Positions 54,858-63,306 of a DNA stretch of 64,000 nt are shown piece by piece. Source of the stretch: an uncultured Ileibacterium sp. (lineage in GTDB: Bacteria; Bacillota; Clostridia; Peptostreptococcales; Anaerovoracaceae); NCBI GenBank assembly GCA_902488835.1, contig CABTXQ010000001.1:1-64000 (forward strand), in the 5' to 3' direction. A model generated the notes under the pieces. It saw only the letters and a list, made by a program, of their open reading frames with translations, was not told where the DNA came from and did no database searches. Every line of letters begins with the position of its first letter. The first letter of the stretch is position 1. Position numbers and translations under genes: made by a program.

Positions 54858-57392
54858 ATGAATATAGATAAATATACGAATAAAATGCAGCAGGCGTTGA
54901 TGGATTGTCAAAGTTTGGTTAATTCTCTTAATCAGCAAGAGATTACTACCGATCATTTTCATTATGTTATAATCACCGATAGTGATGGTCTCATTCCAAG
55001 GCTACTTACCGCTATGAACGTTAATTTGCAATCTTATAGGGAAGAACTTAGAAGTGTTATTGATAAGAAACCATCAGTTACTGGAAACTCGTCCCAGATA
55101 TATATATCAGGAGACTTAAATAATGTTTTGATAAAATCTGAGAATATAGCTAAGGAGTTTAAGGATGAATATGTAAGTGTTGAACATGCATATTTAGCGA
55201 TTCTTGATAACAATAAGGCTGATTCTTCAAGATTGATAGAAAAATATGGTATTTCAAAAGATGAATTTATGAAGGCGCTAAAAATGGTAAGAGGAAATCA
55301 AAAGATAAATAATCAAAATCCAGAAGATACATATGATGCTCTAAATAAATATGGAATTGATCTTGTTGAAGCAGCAAAAGATGGAAGAATTGATCCTGTA
55401 ATTGGTAGGGATAAAGAAATTAGAAGATCAATTGAAATTCTATCAAGAAGAACAAAGAATAATCCTGTTCTTATTGGAGAACCTGGCGTGGGAAAGACTG
55501 CAGTAGTTGAAGGGCTTGCCCAAAGAATTGTTAATGGTGATGTTCCTGAAAACCTTAAAGATAAGACAATATTTAGCTTGGATATGGGTTCATTAATAGC
55601 CGGAGCAAAATACAGAGGTGAATTTGAAGAAAGACTTAAAGCGGTTCTTAATGAAATTGATAAAAGCAACGGAAGAATAATACTTTTTATTGATGAGATC
55701 CATAATATCGTAGGAGCAGGGGCTTCTGAAGGATCAATGGATGCAGGAAATCTCCTTAAACCTAAATTAGCACGCGGTGAGCTTCACTGTATAGGTGCTA
55801 CAACACTTGATGAATATAGAAAATATATAGAAAAAGATGCTGCACTTGAGAGACGTTTCCAAAAAATATTGATTGATGAACCAACTGTTGAAGACACTAT
55901 ATCAATTCTTAGAGGATTAAAAGAAAAGTTCGAGATACATCATGGTGTAAGGATTACAGATAATGCACTTATTGCATGTGCTGTTCTAAGCAATAGATAT
56001 ATTTCAGATAGATTTCTTCCTGATAAAGCTATTGACTTAATGGATGAAGCTGCTTCAAGAATAAGAACAGACATAGACAGCATGCCAGGAGAGCTCGATG
56101 AGGTTGCAAGAAAAATTATGCAGCTAAAAATTGAAAAAGAAGCACTTTCAAAAGAGGAAGATGAAGATAGTAAGATTAGGATGAAGTCAATAGAAAAAGA
56201 GCTTGCTGAACTAAGCTCTGAAAATGATTCTTTGATGGCGCAGTGGCAAAACGAGAAAAAAAGCATTCAGGAGCTTAAAGATAAGAAGAAGGATATAGAG
56301 TCAATAAAGCATCAGATGGAAGAAGCGGAAAGAAAGTATGATCTTGAAACACTCGCAAAGCTCCAATATGGAGAACTACCTAAAGCCGAAAAAGAACTTG
56401 AATCTCTAAAGTTAAAAATTGAGAAATCCAATAAAGAAGGAACTTCTATAATAAAAGAAGAGGTTTCTGAAAATGAAGTTAGAGATGTAATTTCAGACTG
56501 GACAGGGATACCAGCTTCAAGGCTTGCCCAGTCAGAACGCACAAAATTACTTAACATGCCAGACATACTGCATAGAAGAGTAATAGGTCAAGATGATGCG
56601 GTTGATGCTGTATCTAAAGCTATTTTGAGAGCTAGAGCGGGTCTTAAAGAAGAGAATAAACCAATAGGATCCTTTATATTTTTAGGACCTACTGGCGTTG
56701 GTAAAACAGAGCTTGCAAAAACTTTGTGTGAGACTCTTTTCGACAGCGAAAAGAATTTGATAAGACTCGATATGTCAGAATATATGGAGAAACATAGCGT
56801 TTCAAGATTGATAGGAGCTCCTCCGGGATATGTAGGATATGAAGAAGGTGGACAACTCACGGAATCAGTTAGAAGAAAGCCATATAGCGTAATACTATTT
56901 GATGAAATAGAGAAAGCTCATCCGGATGTATTTAATATTTTATTACAGCTATTAGATGATGGAAGGCTTACTGATAATCAAGGAAGGACAGTTGATTTTA
57001 AGAATACTATTATCATTATGACATCAAATCTTCAAAGTGATCAGCTTAACAGCTATTTCAGACCGGAATTCCTAAACAGAGTTGATGACATAATAATATT
57101 CCATCACCTTAATATAAATGACATCAAAAAAATTGTAGGCTTAACAATGAAGGGACTCATTTCCAAGCTATCAGACAAAAAAATAAGCCTTGATATTAGC
57201 GATAAAGCTATGGAACACATGGCAAGAGAATCTTATGATGAAGCATATGGTGCAAGACCTGTAAAAAGATATGTCCAAAGTAATTTGGAGAATGAAATTG
57301 CATCAATGATAGTAAGAGGAGATGTTCATGAAGGGGAAACGATAAGTATTGATGAGGATGAGAATTCAAAATTGATATTTAATGTCAACTAG
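54858..57392 (+). CDS. clpB: ATP-dependent disaggregase ClpB
   Basis: Hexameric Hsp100 that rescues aggregated proteins together with DnaK. N-terminal Clp_N repeats (1-145), AAA-1 with GEPGVGKT (207-214), and the coiled middle domain (about 400-515, the hallmark separating ClpB from ClpC/ClpA). AAA-2 has GPTGVGKT (610-617), and the C-terminal domain has YGARPVKRYVQ. I chose the ATG at 54858 with GAGGTG five bases upstream over a TTG at 54843. 844 residues. CIRCE upstream predicts HrcA control. Confidence 0.96.
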   Translation: MNIDKYTNKMQQALMDCQSLVNSLNQQEITTDHFHYVIITDSDGLIPRLLTAMNVNLQSYREELRSVIDKKPSVTGNSSQIYISGDLNNVLIKSENIAKEFKDEYVSVEHAYLAILDNNKADSSRLIEKYGISKDEFMKALKMVRGNQKINNQNPEDTYDALNKYGIDLVEAAKDGRIDPVIGRDKEIRRSIEILSRRTKNNPVLIGEPGVGKTAVVEGLAQRIVNGDVPENLKDKTIFSLDMGSLIAGAKYRGEFEERLKAVLNEIDKSNGRIILFIDEIHNIVGAGASEGSMDAGNLLKPKLARGELHCIGATTLDEYRKYIEKDAALERRFQKILIDEPTVEDTISILRGLKEKFEIHHGVRITDNALIACAVLSNRYISDRFLPDKAIDLMDEAASRIRTDIDSMPGELDEVARKIMQLKIEKEALSKEEDEDSKIRMKSIEKELAELSSENDSLMAQWQNEKKSIQELKDKKKDIESIKHQMEEAERKYDLETLAKLQYGELPKAEKELESLKLKIEKSNKEGTSIIKEEVSENEVRDVISDWTGIPASRLAQSERTKLLNMPDILHRRVIGQDDAVDAVSKAILRARAGLKEENKPIGSFIFLGPTGVGKTELAKTLCETLFDSEKNLIRLDMSEYMEKHSVSRLIGAPPGYVGYEEGGQLTESVRRKPYSVILFDEIEKAHPDVFNILLQLLDDGRLTDNQGRTVDFKNTIIIMTSNLQSDQLNSYFRPEFLNRVDDIIIFHHLNINDIKKIVGLTMKGLISKLSDKKISLDISDKAMEHMARESYDEAYGARPVKRYVQSNLENEIASMIVRGDVHEGETISIDEDENSKLIFNVN

Positions 57393-57406
57393 TTTATAAT
57401 TCATGC

Positions 57407-58348
57407 ATGAGTATTAGTAATAGTAATATTAATAAAAGTGAAGAATATTTAAGAGCAGCGAATGGCGAAGGTCAATTCTACATTAGGAAGTCTTTGGTAG
57501 ATGAGCCTAAGGCAGTCGCTGTTATTTTGCATGACTTAATTTCTCATGGAGAAAGATACTGTGATTTAACAAAAAGTTTAAATGAGAATAATATAGACGT
57601 ACTTATTCCTGATATAGTTGGATTTGGCATGAGTAAGCAGGGACATCCTGGAGCTTTTGCGATGAAAAGTAAAGGAATAGATTATGTCATAGAAGACATT
57701 GAATATGTTTTTAACTTATATGATGAGAAATATGGAAGAATACCCCATATACTGATATCTGACGGCAAAACAAATGTTATCGCATCACTATATGTGAGAA
57801 CATTCGATAATATTGATGCAATGGTGAACTTAGGATGCATGCAACATTTTAATGTAAATTCCGCAATGGTTGCAGCAGCTAAAAGCTTAGTAATAATGAA
57901 AGGATATCATTCGGTATCAAATGCTATAATAAATATGACTGAAGCACCTGCCTTTCATGGTGTAGAAGAAGCAAACAAATATTATTGGCTAAGCAGTATT
58001 GATACGGAAATAGAAAGGTTTATCAATGATGTTGATTGTGGGATACCGATTGCTGCATCTTCATATCTTGATATTTTTGCTGCAGAAAAATATACAAGTA
58101 AATTGAAATGGCTAAGAGATTTTCCAAATATTCCAATTCTCCTTATGGCTGGATCTGATGATATTATGGGGAATTATGGAAAAGCCGCAAAAGATATGAT
58201 GGAACTCTTAGAAGAGACCAATCATGATTTTTTGTTATTGAAAATATATTCAAATTGTCGTCATGACCTTCTTCATGATCGAAAAAGCGATGAAGTTATA
58301 AATGATATTGTTAGCTGGATAAATGTAGCGCTATGTGATGTAATATGA
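57407..58348 (+). CDS. Alpha/beta-hydrolase fold protein with atypical nucleophile site
   Basis: 313 residues resembling the S33/monoacylglycerol-lipase group: ILHDLISHGERYCDLTKSL (about 40-58) in the place of HGxxEHxxRY, and PDIVGFGMS (about 68-76) in the place of PDxRGHGxS. The acid is in LLMAGSDDIMG (Asp251 or 252) and the histidine in YSNCRHDLLHD (His286). The nucleophile elbow, normally GHSMG, reads ISDGK (117-121), with Asp119 where the serine should be. It may be inactive, use Asp, or do something else. It follows clpB by 14 bases and so may be heat-induced; it overlaps the next gene by four. Confidence 0.78.
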   Translation: MSISNSNINKSEEYLRAANGEGQFYIRKSLVDEPKAVAVILHDLISHGERYCDLTKSLNENNIDVLIPDIVGFGMSKQGHPGAFAMKSKGIDYVIEDIEYVFNLYDEKYGRIPHILISDGKTNVIASLYVRTFDNIDAMVNLGCMQHFNVNSAMVAAAKSLVIMKGYHSVSNAIINMTEAPAFHGVEEANKYYWLSSIDTEIERFINDVDCGIPIAASSYLDIFAAEKYTSKLKWLRDFPNIPILLMAGSDDIMGNYGKAAKDMMELLEETNHDFLLLKIYSNCRHDLLHDRKSDEVINDIVSWINVALCDVI

Positions 58349-59421
58349 AGAAAAGATTATCTTGGATTAATGTTGCATCAATATATATAGGAGTAATAAT
58401 GGGTGCTGGCTTTGCCTCGGGTCGTGAATGCTGGCAATTTTTTGGTGTTTTTGGAAGAAAAGGATTATTCGGTTCAATATTTGTAACTATATCATTTCTT
58501 ATTATAAGCTTGATGCTCACATATGTAAGCTTGAGCAAGAACACTACAAATCTCGGTAAAGTCATCAGTCCGGTAGATAAGATTTATATTGTAAGAGGAA
58601 TAAAAGGTATTCTTGCAATTACATATTACTCAATGCTTATTGCAATGACAGCGGCAGGAGGCTCAATTCTTAAACAGCAGTTCGGAATAAATAAGATAAT
58701 AGGTGGAGCTATAATAGCTATTGCTATTTTAATAACGGTGCTGGGAGATTTCACCCGAATATCTAAGGTGTTCAATTATACAGAACCTATTCTGATAACG
58801 ATTGCGATAATAACGATAATTGCAATAATATTAAATAATGATATAACTCAAAGTGGAATGACTTCGGGGTTTGAAATAAGCGAGATGACTCCAAATTGGC
58901 TTGTAGGAAGCATTTTATTTGTAAGTTATAATAGCCTTGGAATGATAACCATATCATCAGATGCAGCAGTTAACGCAAAAAATAAAAAGCACGCATTTTG
59001 TGGTGCGGCTTTTGCAAGTATTTTGCTTGGTGCTATGACAATTGTACTCCTTTTTTCTCTACAAAAGGATATGGCATTCTCAGACTCCTTGGATCTGCCT
59101 ATGCTCGGATATTCTATGCGAATAAATAAGACGCTAAATATCCTATACACGATTGTACTATGTTTTGGTGTTTACTCAACGGGATCAGGTACATATTATG
59201 CTTTCAGCAGTAATATCCCAAATGGAAAGTATAAGAAAACGGCACTGATAATTGGTGCCGTTATTGGATATATTATTGGATTAACAGGGTTCAAAGAGAT
59301 TGTCTCATATCTTTATCCATTACAAGGATATCTCGGAATAATTATACTGACTCTCGTATTTCTTAATTTTATTATTGAAATCAAAAAGAATAGGGGTCTA
59401 AAAATTCCCGAAGAAAGATAA
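58345..59421 (+). CDS. YkvI-family membrane protein (putative transporter)
   Basis: 358 residues, about ten membrane helices. YIGVIMGAGFASGRECWQFFG (about 14-34) is the family signature and resembles the unwound first helix of the APC/LeuT fold. Members are predicted transporters of unknown substrate. It overlaps the hydrolase gene in an ATGA junction, so the two are co-translated and probably act together. No terminator is seen before the convergent regulator gene. Confidence 0.85.
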   Translation: MKKRLSWINVASIYIGVIMGAGFASGRECWQFFGVFGRKGLFGSIFVTISFLIISLMLTYVSLSKNTTNLGKVISPVDKIYIVRGIKGILAITYYSMLIAMTAAGGSILKQQFGINKIIGGAIIAIAILITVLGDFTRISKVFNYTEPILITIAIITIIAIILNNDITQSGMTSGFEISEMTPNWLVGSILFVSYNSLGMITISSDAAVNAKNKKHAFCGAAFASILLGAMTIVLLFSLQKDMAFSDSLDLPMLGYSMRINKTLNILYTIVLCFGVYSTGSGTYYAFSSNIPNGKYKKTALIIGAVIGYIIGLTGFKEIVSYLYPLQGYLGIIILTLVFLNFIIEIKKNRGLKIPEER

Positions 59422-59433
59422 TCAAAGAAAATT

Positions 59434-60105
59434 CTAAAAATAACGTGACATTCTTCTCAATTTTGATTGTTTCATATGGTACTCCATTGCTTTCTTTCCA
59501 GCATGGATATTATGATTCTCAAATGCATCAAATATGTTTTTATGCTCTTTTAGGATAGTTTCTAAAGAATTTTCAAATTCTATACGAGGAGGTGTGCTAT
59601 ATTTCAAATAAATCTGGTATGTCGAAAGCGCCTGATAAAGCATGCGGTTCTTTGTCCCTAAATATATTGTGTTATGAAAAACTGAATTGAAATGCATAAC
59701 CTTCTCTGAGTCTTTCTTTATGGTATAAAATTCCATAAACTCAATGGTCTCTCTAAGCTTATCGATTTCTTCATCACTCATTCTATCTATAGCCCATTCA
59801 ACTGCCTGAGCCTCAAAAATGCATCTTAAATCAAATAAATCGCTGATATCACGTACTGTCAGACCTCTAACATATGCCCCTCGATTAGGTATATTCTTAA
59901 TAAGTCCGTCAGCTTCAAGTTGCTTAAATGCCTCTCTAACAGGAGTTCTACTTACATTATACTTTTCGCATATTGATTTTTCTGTCATTTTAGAATCAGA
60001 AGCAATTGTACCTGAAAGAATTTCAACCCTAAGGGAATTGAATAAATCTTCAGCAAGAGATTTAACATTTACCTTTCCTTCAATCTTAATATTCTTCTTA
60101 TTCAT
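59434..60105 (-). CDS. GntR-family transcriptional regulator, FadR subfamily
   Basis: 223 residues. The winged helix (about 15-80) has SKMTEKSICEKYNVSRTPVREAFKQLEADGLI, ending NRGAYVRGL, and the FCD ligand-binding domain (about 90-215) carries the metal-type histidines of HFNSVFHNTI, ILKEHKNIF and AMEYHMKQS. I chose the start at 60105, with GGAGA nine bases upstream, over longer in-frame options (60216, 60120). It is divergent from nth and convergent with the YkvI gene; ligand and targets are not evident. Confidence 0.88.
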   Translation of the reverse strand: MNKKNIKIEGKVNVKSLAEDLFNSLRVEILSGTIASDSKMTEKSICEKYNVSRTPVREAFKQLEADGLIKNIPNRGAYVRGLTVRDISDLFDLRCIFEAQAVEWAIDRMSDEEIDKLRETIEFMEFYTIKKDSEKVMHFNSVFHNTIYLGTKNRMLYQALSTYQIYLKYSTPPRIEFENSLETILKEHKNIFDAFENHNIHAGKKAMEYHMKQSKLRRMSRYF

Positions 60106-60203
60106 TAGGAAAATCTCCATCTTCTTTATATAAACATTGTATAAATAGTATATTTTGCATACAATAATATAATCCTTTATAAAATAACTGTCAATAGAAT
60201 CTG

Positions 60204-60212
60204 TGATATAAT
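60204..60212 (+). promoter_or_regulatory. Extended -10 promoter of nth
   Basis: TGATATAAT is an exact extended -10 (TG at 60204-60205, TATAAT at 60207-60212); no -35 is obvious. Transcription would start at about 60219, which is the first base of the nth ATG. Confidence 0.6.
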
Positions 60213-60218
60213 ACACTC

Positions 60219-60917
60219 ATGAAGAAAAATTTTACATCAAAAGAAGTAAATACCATTCTTGAATTATTAGAGAAAGAATATCCTAACGCAGGATGTGCAC
60301 TAAAGTATGATACAAAATTTCAATTATTAATAGCGGTAGTTCTTTCTGCCCAGACAACCGATATAAGTGTAAATAAGATTACTCCAAAACTATGGAAATT
60401 ATATCCTGATTCTCGTTCACTCGGGGATGCAAAACAATCGGATGTAGAAAAGATAATTAAAAGTATTGGACTTTATAGAAATAAGAGTAAAAATATAATA
60501 GGAATTTCCAAAGCACTTCAGGAAAGATTACTTGCAATGGATGAATCTCTTAAGATTGGATATATTAATTCATCAGATAATAAGGACGGAGTACCAGAAG
60601 AATTTGATGAACTAATTAAATTGCCAGGAGTTGGAAGGAAAACAGCGAATGTAGTTCTTTCAGAAGGATTTAACAAACAAACAATTGCTGTTGATACACA
60701 TGTTCAGAGGGTTTCAAATAGAATAGGATTGGCGAGATCTACAGATACATATAAAACAGAGACTCAGCTGATGACGAACATTCCTGAAAATATGTGGACA
60801 AAAGCACATCATCTACTTATATTTCATGGTAGAAATATTTGCAAGGCAAGGAACCCGGATTGCAATAAGTGTCCTATAATTAATTATTGTAAATTTCATA
60901 ATAAAAACAATGATTGA
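60219..60917 (+). CDS. nth: Endonuclease III (DNA glycosylase/AP lyase)
   Basis: Removes oxidised pyrimidines from DNA. LSAQTTD (about 44-50), the helix-hairpin-helix LPGVGRKTANVVLSEGF with the catalytic Lys, and VDTHVQRVSNRIGL with the catalytic Asp are present. The 4Fe-4S cluster is CKARNPDCNKCPIINYC (C-x6-C-x2-C-x5-C, about 208-224). 232 residues. No ribosome site precedes the ATG, and the predicted transcript start falls on it, suggesting a leaderless mRNA. Confidence 0.96.
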   Translation: MKKNFTSKEVNTILELLEKEYPNAGCALKYDTKFQLLIAVVLSAQTTDISVNKITPKLWKLYPDSRSLGDAKQSDVEKIIKSIGLYRNKSKNIIGISKALQERLLAMDESLKIGYINSSDNKDGVPEEFDELIKLPGVGRKTANVVLSEGFNKQTIAVDTHVQRVSNRIGLARSTDTYKTETQLMTNIPENMWTKAHHLLIFHGRNICKARNPDCNKCPIINYCKFHNKNND

Positions 60918-60942
60918 AATAAATATTACAAACTGATAATAT
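60914..60942 (+). promoter_or_regulatory. Promoter of gapA
   Basis: TTGAAA (60914-60919), 17-base spacer, TAATAT (60937-60942) with a TG one base before the -10. The -35 overlaps the nth stop. Confidence 0.6.
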
Positions 60943-60993
60943 ATTAAAGAAAATTAAAGATTATTTATAAATATCCATAGGAGGAATATTTTA

Positions 60994-62010
60994 ATGATTA
61001 GGATAGGCATAAACGGGTTCGGTAGAATTTCAAGGGTAGTCATAAGAGCTATTCAAGATATGAATGATTTTGAAATTGCCGCTATTAATATTAGGAATGC
61101 TGATCTGGATTATCTCGCATACATGATTAGATACGATTCAACATTTGGTAGATTTAATGGTACTGTTGAGAGATGGGAAGATAAGGGACTAATCATTAAT
61201 GGCAATAAAATTCCTGTATATAGCAAAGATATTGCAGCTGATATTCCATGGAATGAATGTAATGCCGAATACATAATTGATGGAACTGGTGCTTATAATA
61301 CGACTGATAAAGCAATGGCTCATATTAATGCCGGTGCAAAGAAAGTAATAATTTCTGCTCCTGCAAAGGATGATATAACTCCAACATTTGTATATGGAGT
61401 TAATCACGAAAATTATTCTAAGGATATGCCTATTATTTCAAATGCTTCATGTACTACAAACTGTCTTGCTCCTCTTTGCAAGATACTTCAGGATAAATTT
61501 GGAATTGAAGGCGGGCTTATGTCAACAATTCATAGTGCTACATCAAAGCAAAAGGTTGTTGATGCAAGATCAATGAAAGATTGGAGAGTAGGGAGAAGCG
61601 TTTTTAACAATATAATCCCTACATCAACAGGTGCCGCTAAGGCAGTTGGGCTTGTTATTCCGGAGTTACAGGGCAAGATGACAGGTATATCATACAGGGT
61701 TCCTACTCAGGATGTTTCTGTTGTAGACTTGAATGTTATACTCAAAAAGTCCGCAGAAAAAGAAGAAATCTTTGATGAAATCAAGAGAGCTTCTTCTTCA
61801 TATCTTAAAGATATAATTGAATTTGTAGATGATGAAGTGGTTTCGTGTGACTTTATTGGTTGCCCGACTGCATCAATTTTTGACTCCAGGCAGACTGTAC
61901 AACTTAATGATAAAATATTTAAATTTGTTTCTTTCTATGATAATGAATGGGGATATAGCATTCAGATTCTTAGAATGATCAGACATATGGCGGATATAGA
62001 TGGGAAATAA
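60994..62010 (+). CDS. gapA: Glyceraldehyde-3-phosphate dehydrogenase, type I
   Basis: Phosphorylating glycolytic dehydrogenase, 338 residues. NGFGRISR (7-14) binds the cofactor, SNASCTTNC holds the catalytic Cys153, and DNEWGYS is near the end. The acidic residue after beta-strand 2 that normally follows Asn (NDLT) and contacts the NAD ribose is replaced: AINIRNADLD (30-39) has Ile33 and Arg34. Cofactor preference may therefore differ from ordinary NAD-dependent GapA. GGAGG precedes the ATG. First of three consecutive lower-glycolysis genes; no cggR-type regulator is present upstream. Confidence 0.95.
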   Translation: MIRIGINGFGRISRVVIRAIQDMNDFEIAAINIRNADLDYLAYMIRYDSTFGRFNGTVERWEDKGLIINGNKIPVYSKDIAADIPWNECNAEYIIDGTGAYNTTDKAMAHINAGAKKVIISAPAKDDITPTFVYGVNHENYSKDMPIISNASCTTNCLAPLCKILQDKFGIEGGLMSTIHSATSKQKVVDARSMKDWRVGRSVFNNIIPTSTGAAKAVGLVIPELQGKMTGISYRVPTQDVSVVDLNVILKKSAEKEEIFDEIKRASSSYLKDIIEFVDDEVVSCDFIGCPTASIFDSRQTVQLNDKIFKFVSFYDNEWGYSIQILRMIRHMADIDGK

Positions 62011-62036
62011 TTATTCCTGATATATTTTATAAAATT

Positions 62037-62077
62037 AAATCCTGAGGTTACTATTTTTTGGTAACTTCCGGATTTTT
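62037..62077 (+). terminator. Terminator between gapA and pgk
   Basis: A 15-base imperfect stem (AAATCCTGAGGTTAC, 62037-62051, with GTAACTTCCGGATTT, 62061-62075; one mismatch and one G-T) followed by TT. Probably partial, allowing higher gapA than pgk expression. Confidence 0.8.
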
Positions 62078-62104
62078 ACTTTGTGTTGATGGAGGCTATT
62101 AATA

Positions 62105-63292
62105 ATGAAAAAGACAATTTTGGACATAAATTGGGAAGGTTTAACTGCAGTTGAACGATGTGATTTTAACGTACCAATTAAAGACGGTGTAATAACTGAT
62201 GATACAAGAATAGTGGCTGCTCTTCCAACCATTAAATATCTTATTAAAAATGGAGCCAAAATTGTTCTTATGTCACATAGAGGAAGACCTAAGGGAGAAC
62301 CAAATGAAGATTATTCTCTTCAACCAGTTGCAAAAAGACTATCAGAACTTCTTGATATTAATGTAAAATTCTTAAAAAGCAATGTTGTAGTAGATGAAAA
62401 TATTAAGACAGAAATAAAAAATCTAAAAAGTGGAGAAGTTGTGCTTCTTGAAAATACTCGTTTTAGAAAGGAAGAGGAGACAAACGATTTAGAATTTTCA
62501 AAAGAACTTGCATCACTTGGAGATGTTTTTGTACAAGATGCGTTTGGAACGGCACATAGAGCTCATGCTTCAACATCCGGTATTGCTTCTTTTATACCGG
62601 GAGTAGCAGGATTTCTTATTGAAAAGGAACTTGAATTTCTCGGTAGTGCTTTAAATAATCCTAAGAGACCTTTTGTAGCAATAATGGGTGGAGCAAAGGT
62701 CAAAGATAAGATCCCGGTAATTACAAGCCTGCTGGAAAAGGTTGATACGATAATAATTGGAGGAGGAATGTCATATACCTTTTTTAAGGCGAGAGGATTT
62801 GAAATAGGCAAATCAATTTGTGATGACGAGGGTCTTGACCTTGCAAGGGATATTATGGCTGCCGCTGATGAAAAAAATGTAAAATTCCTTATTCCGGTTG
62901 ACACTATAGCATCATATGAGTTTGATAATGAATCACCAAGTGAGACATTTGATATGGATAAGATTCCTTCAGATAGAATGGGAATGGATATCGGGAATAA
63001 AACCCTTGAGATATACACGGAGGAGCTGAAAAAAGCTAAGACGGTGATATGGAACGGTCCTATGGGAGTGTTTGAAATGCCAAATTTCTCAAAAGGAACG
63101 AGAGGTATAGCAGAATGTCTTGCTAATCTTAAAGATACAGTAACAATAATCGGTGGAGGAGATAGTGCTGCAGCTGTTACACAATTTGACCTTGCAGATA
63201 AGATGACTCATATTTCAACAGGCGGTGGCGCAAGCCTTGAATTTATTGAAGGAAAAGAATTACCTGGTATAAAATGCCTTAAAAACAGATAG
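62105..63292 (+). CDS. pgk: Phosphoglycerate kinase
   Basis: Transfers phosphate from 1,3-bisphosphoglycerate to ADP. RCDFNVPIKDGVITDDTRI (about 19-37), HRGRPKGEPN (about 59-68), FGTAHRAHAST and GPMGVFE are present, as is the nucleotide-binding GGGDSAAAV near 353-361. 395 residues. GGAGG lies ten bases before the ATG. It lies between gapA and tpiA in the standard glycolytic order. Confidence 0.97.
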   Translation: MKKTILDINWEGLTAVERCDFNVPIKDGVITDDTRIVAALPTIKYLIKNGAKIVLMSHRGRPKGEPNEDYSLQPVAKRLSELLDINVKFLKSNVVVDENIKTEIKNLKSGEVVLLENTRFRKEEETNDLEFSKELASLGDVFVQDAFGTAHRAHASTSGIASFIPGVAGFLIEKELEFLGSALNNPKRPFVAIMGGAKVKDKIPVITSLLEKVDTIIIGGGMSYTFFKARGFEIGKSICDDEGLDLARDIMAAADEKNVKFLIPVDTIASYEFDNESPSETFDMDKIPSDRMGMDIGNKTLEIYTEELKKAKTVIWNGPMGVFEMPNFSKGTRGIAECLANLKDTVTIIGGGDSAAAVTQFDLADKMTHISTGGGASLEFIEGKELPGIKCLKNR

Positions 63293-63306
63293 GAGAAATT
63301 AAATAA

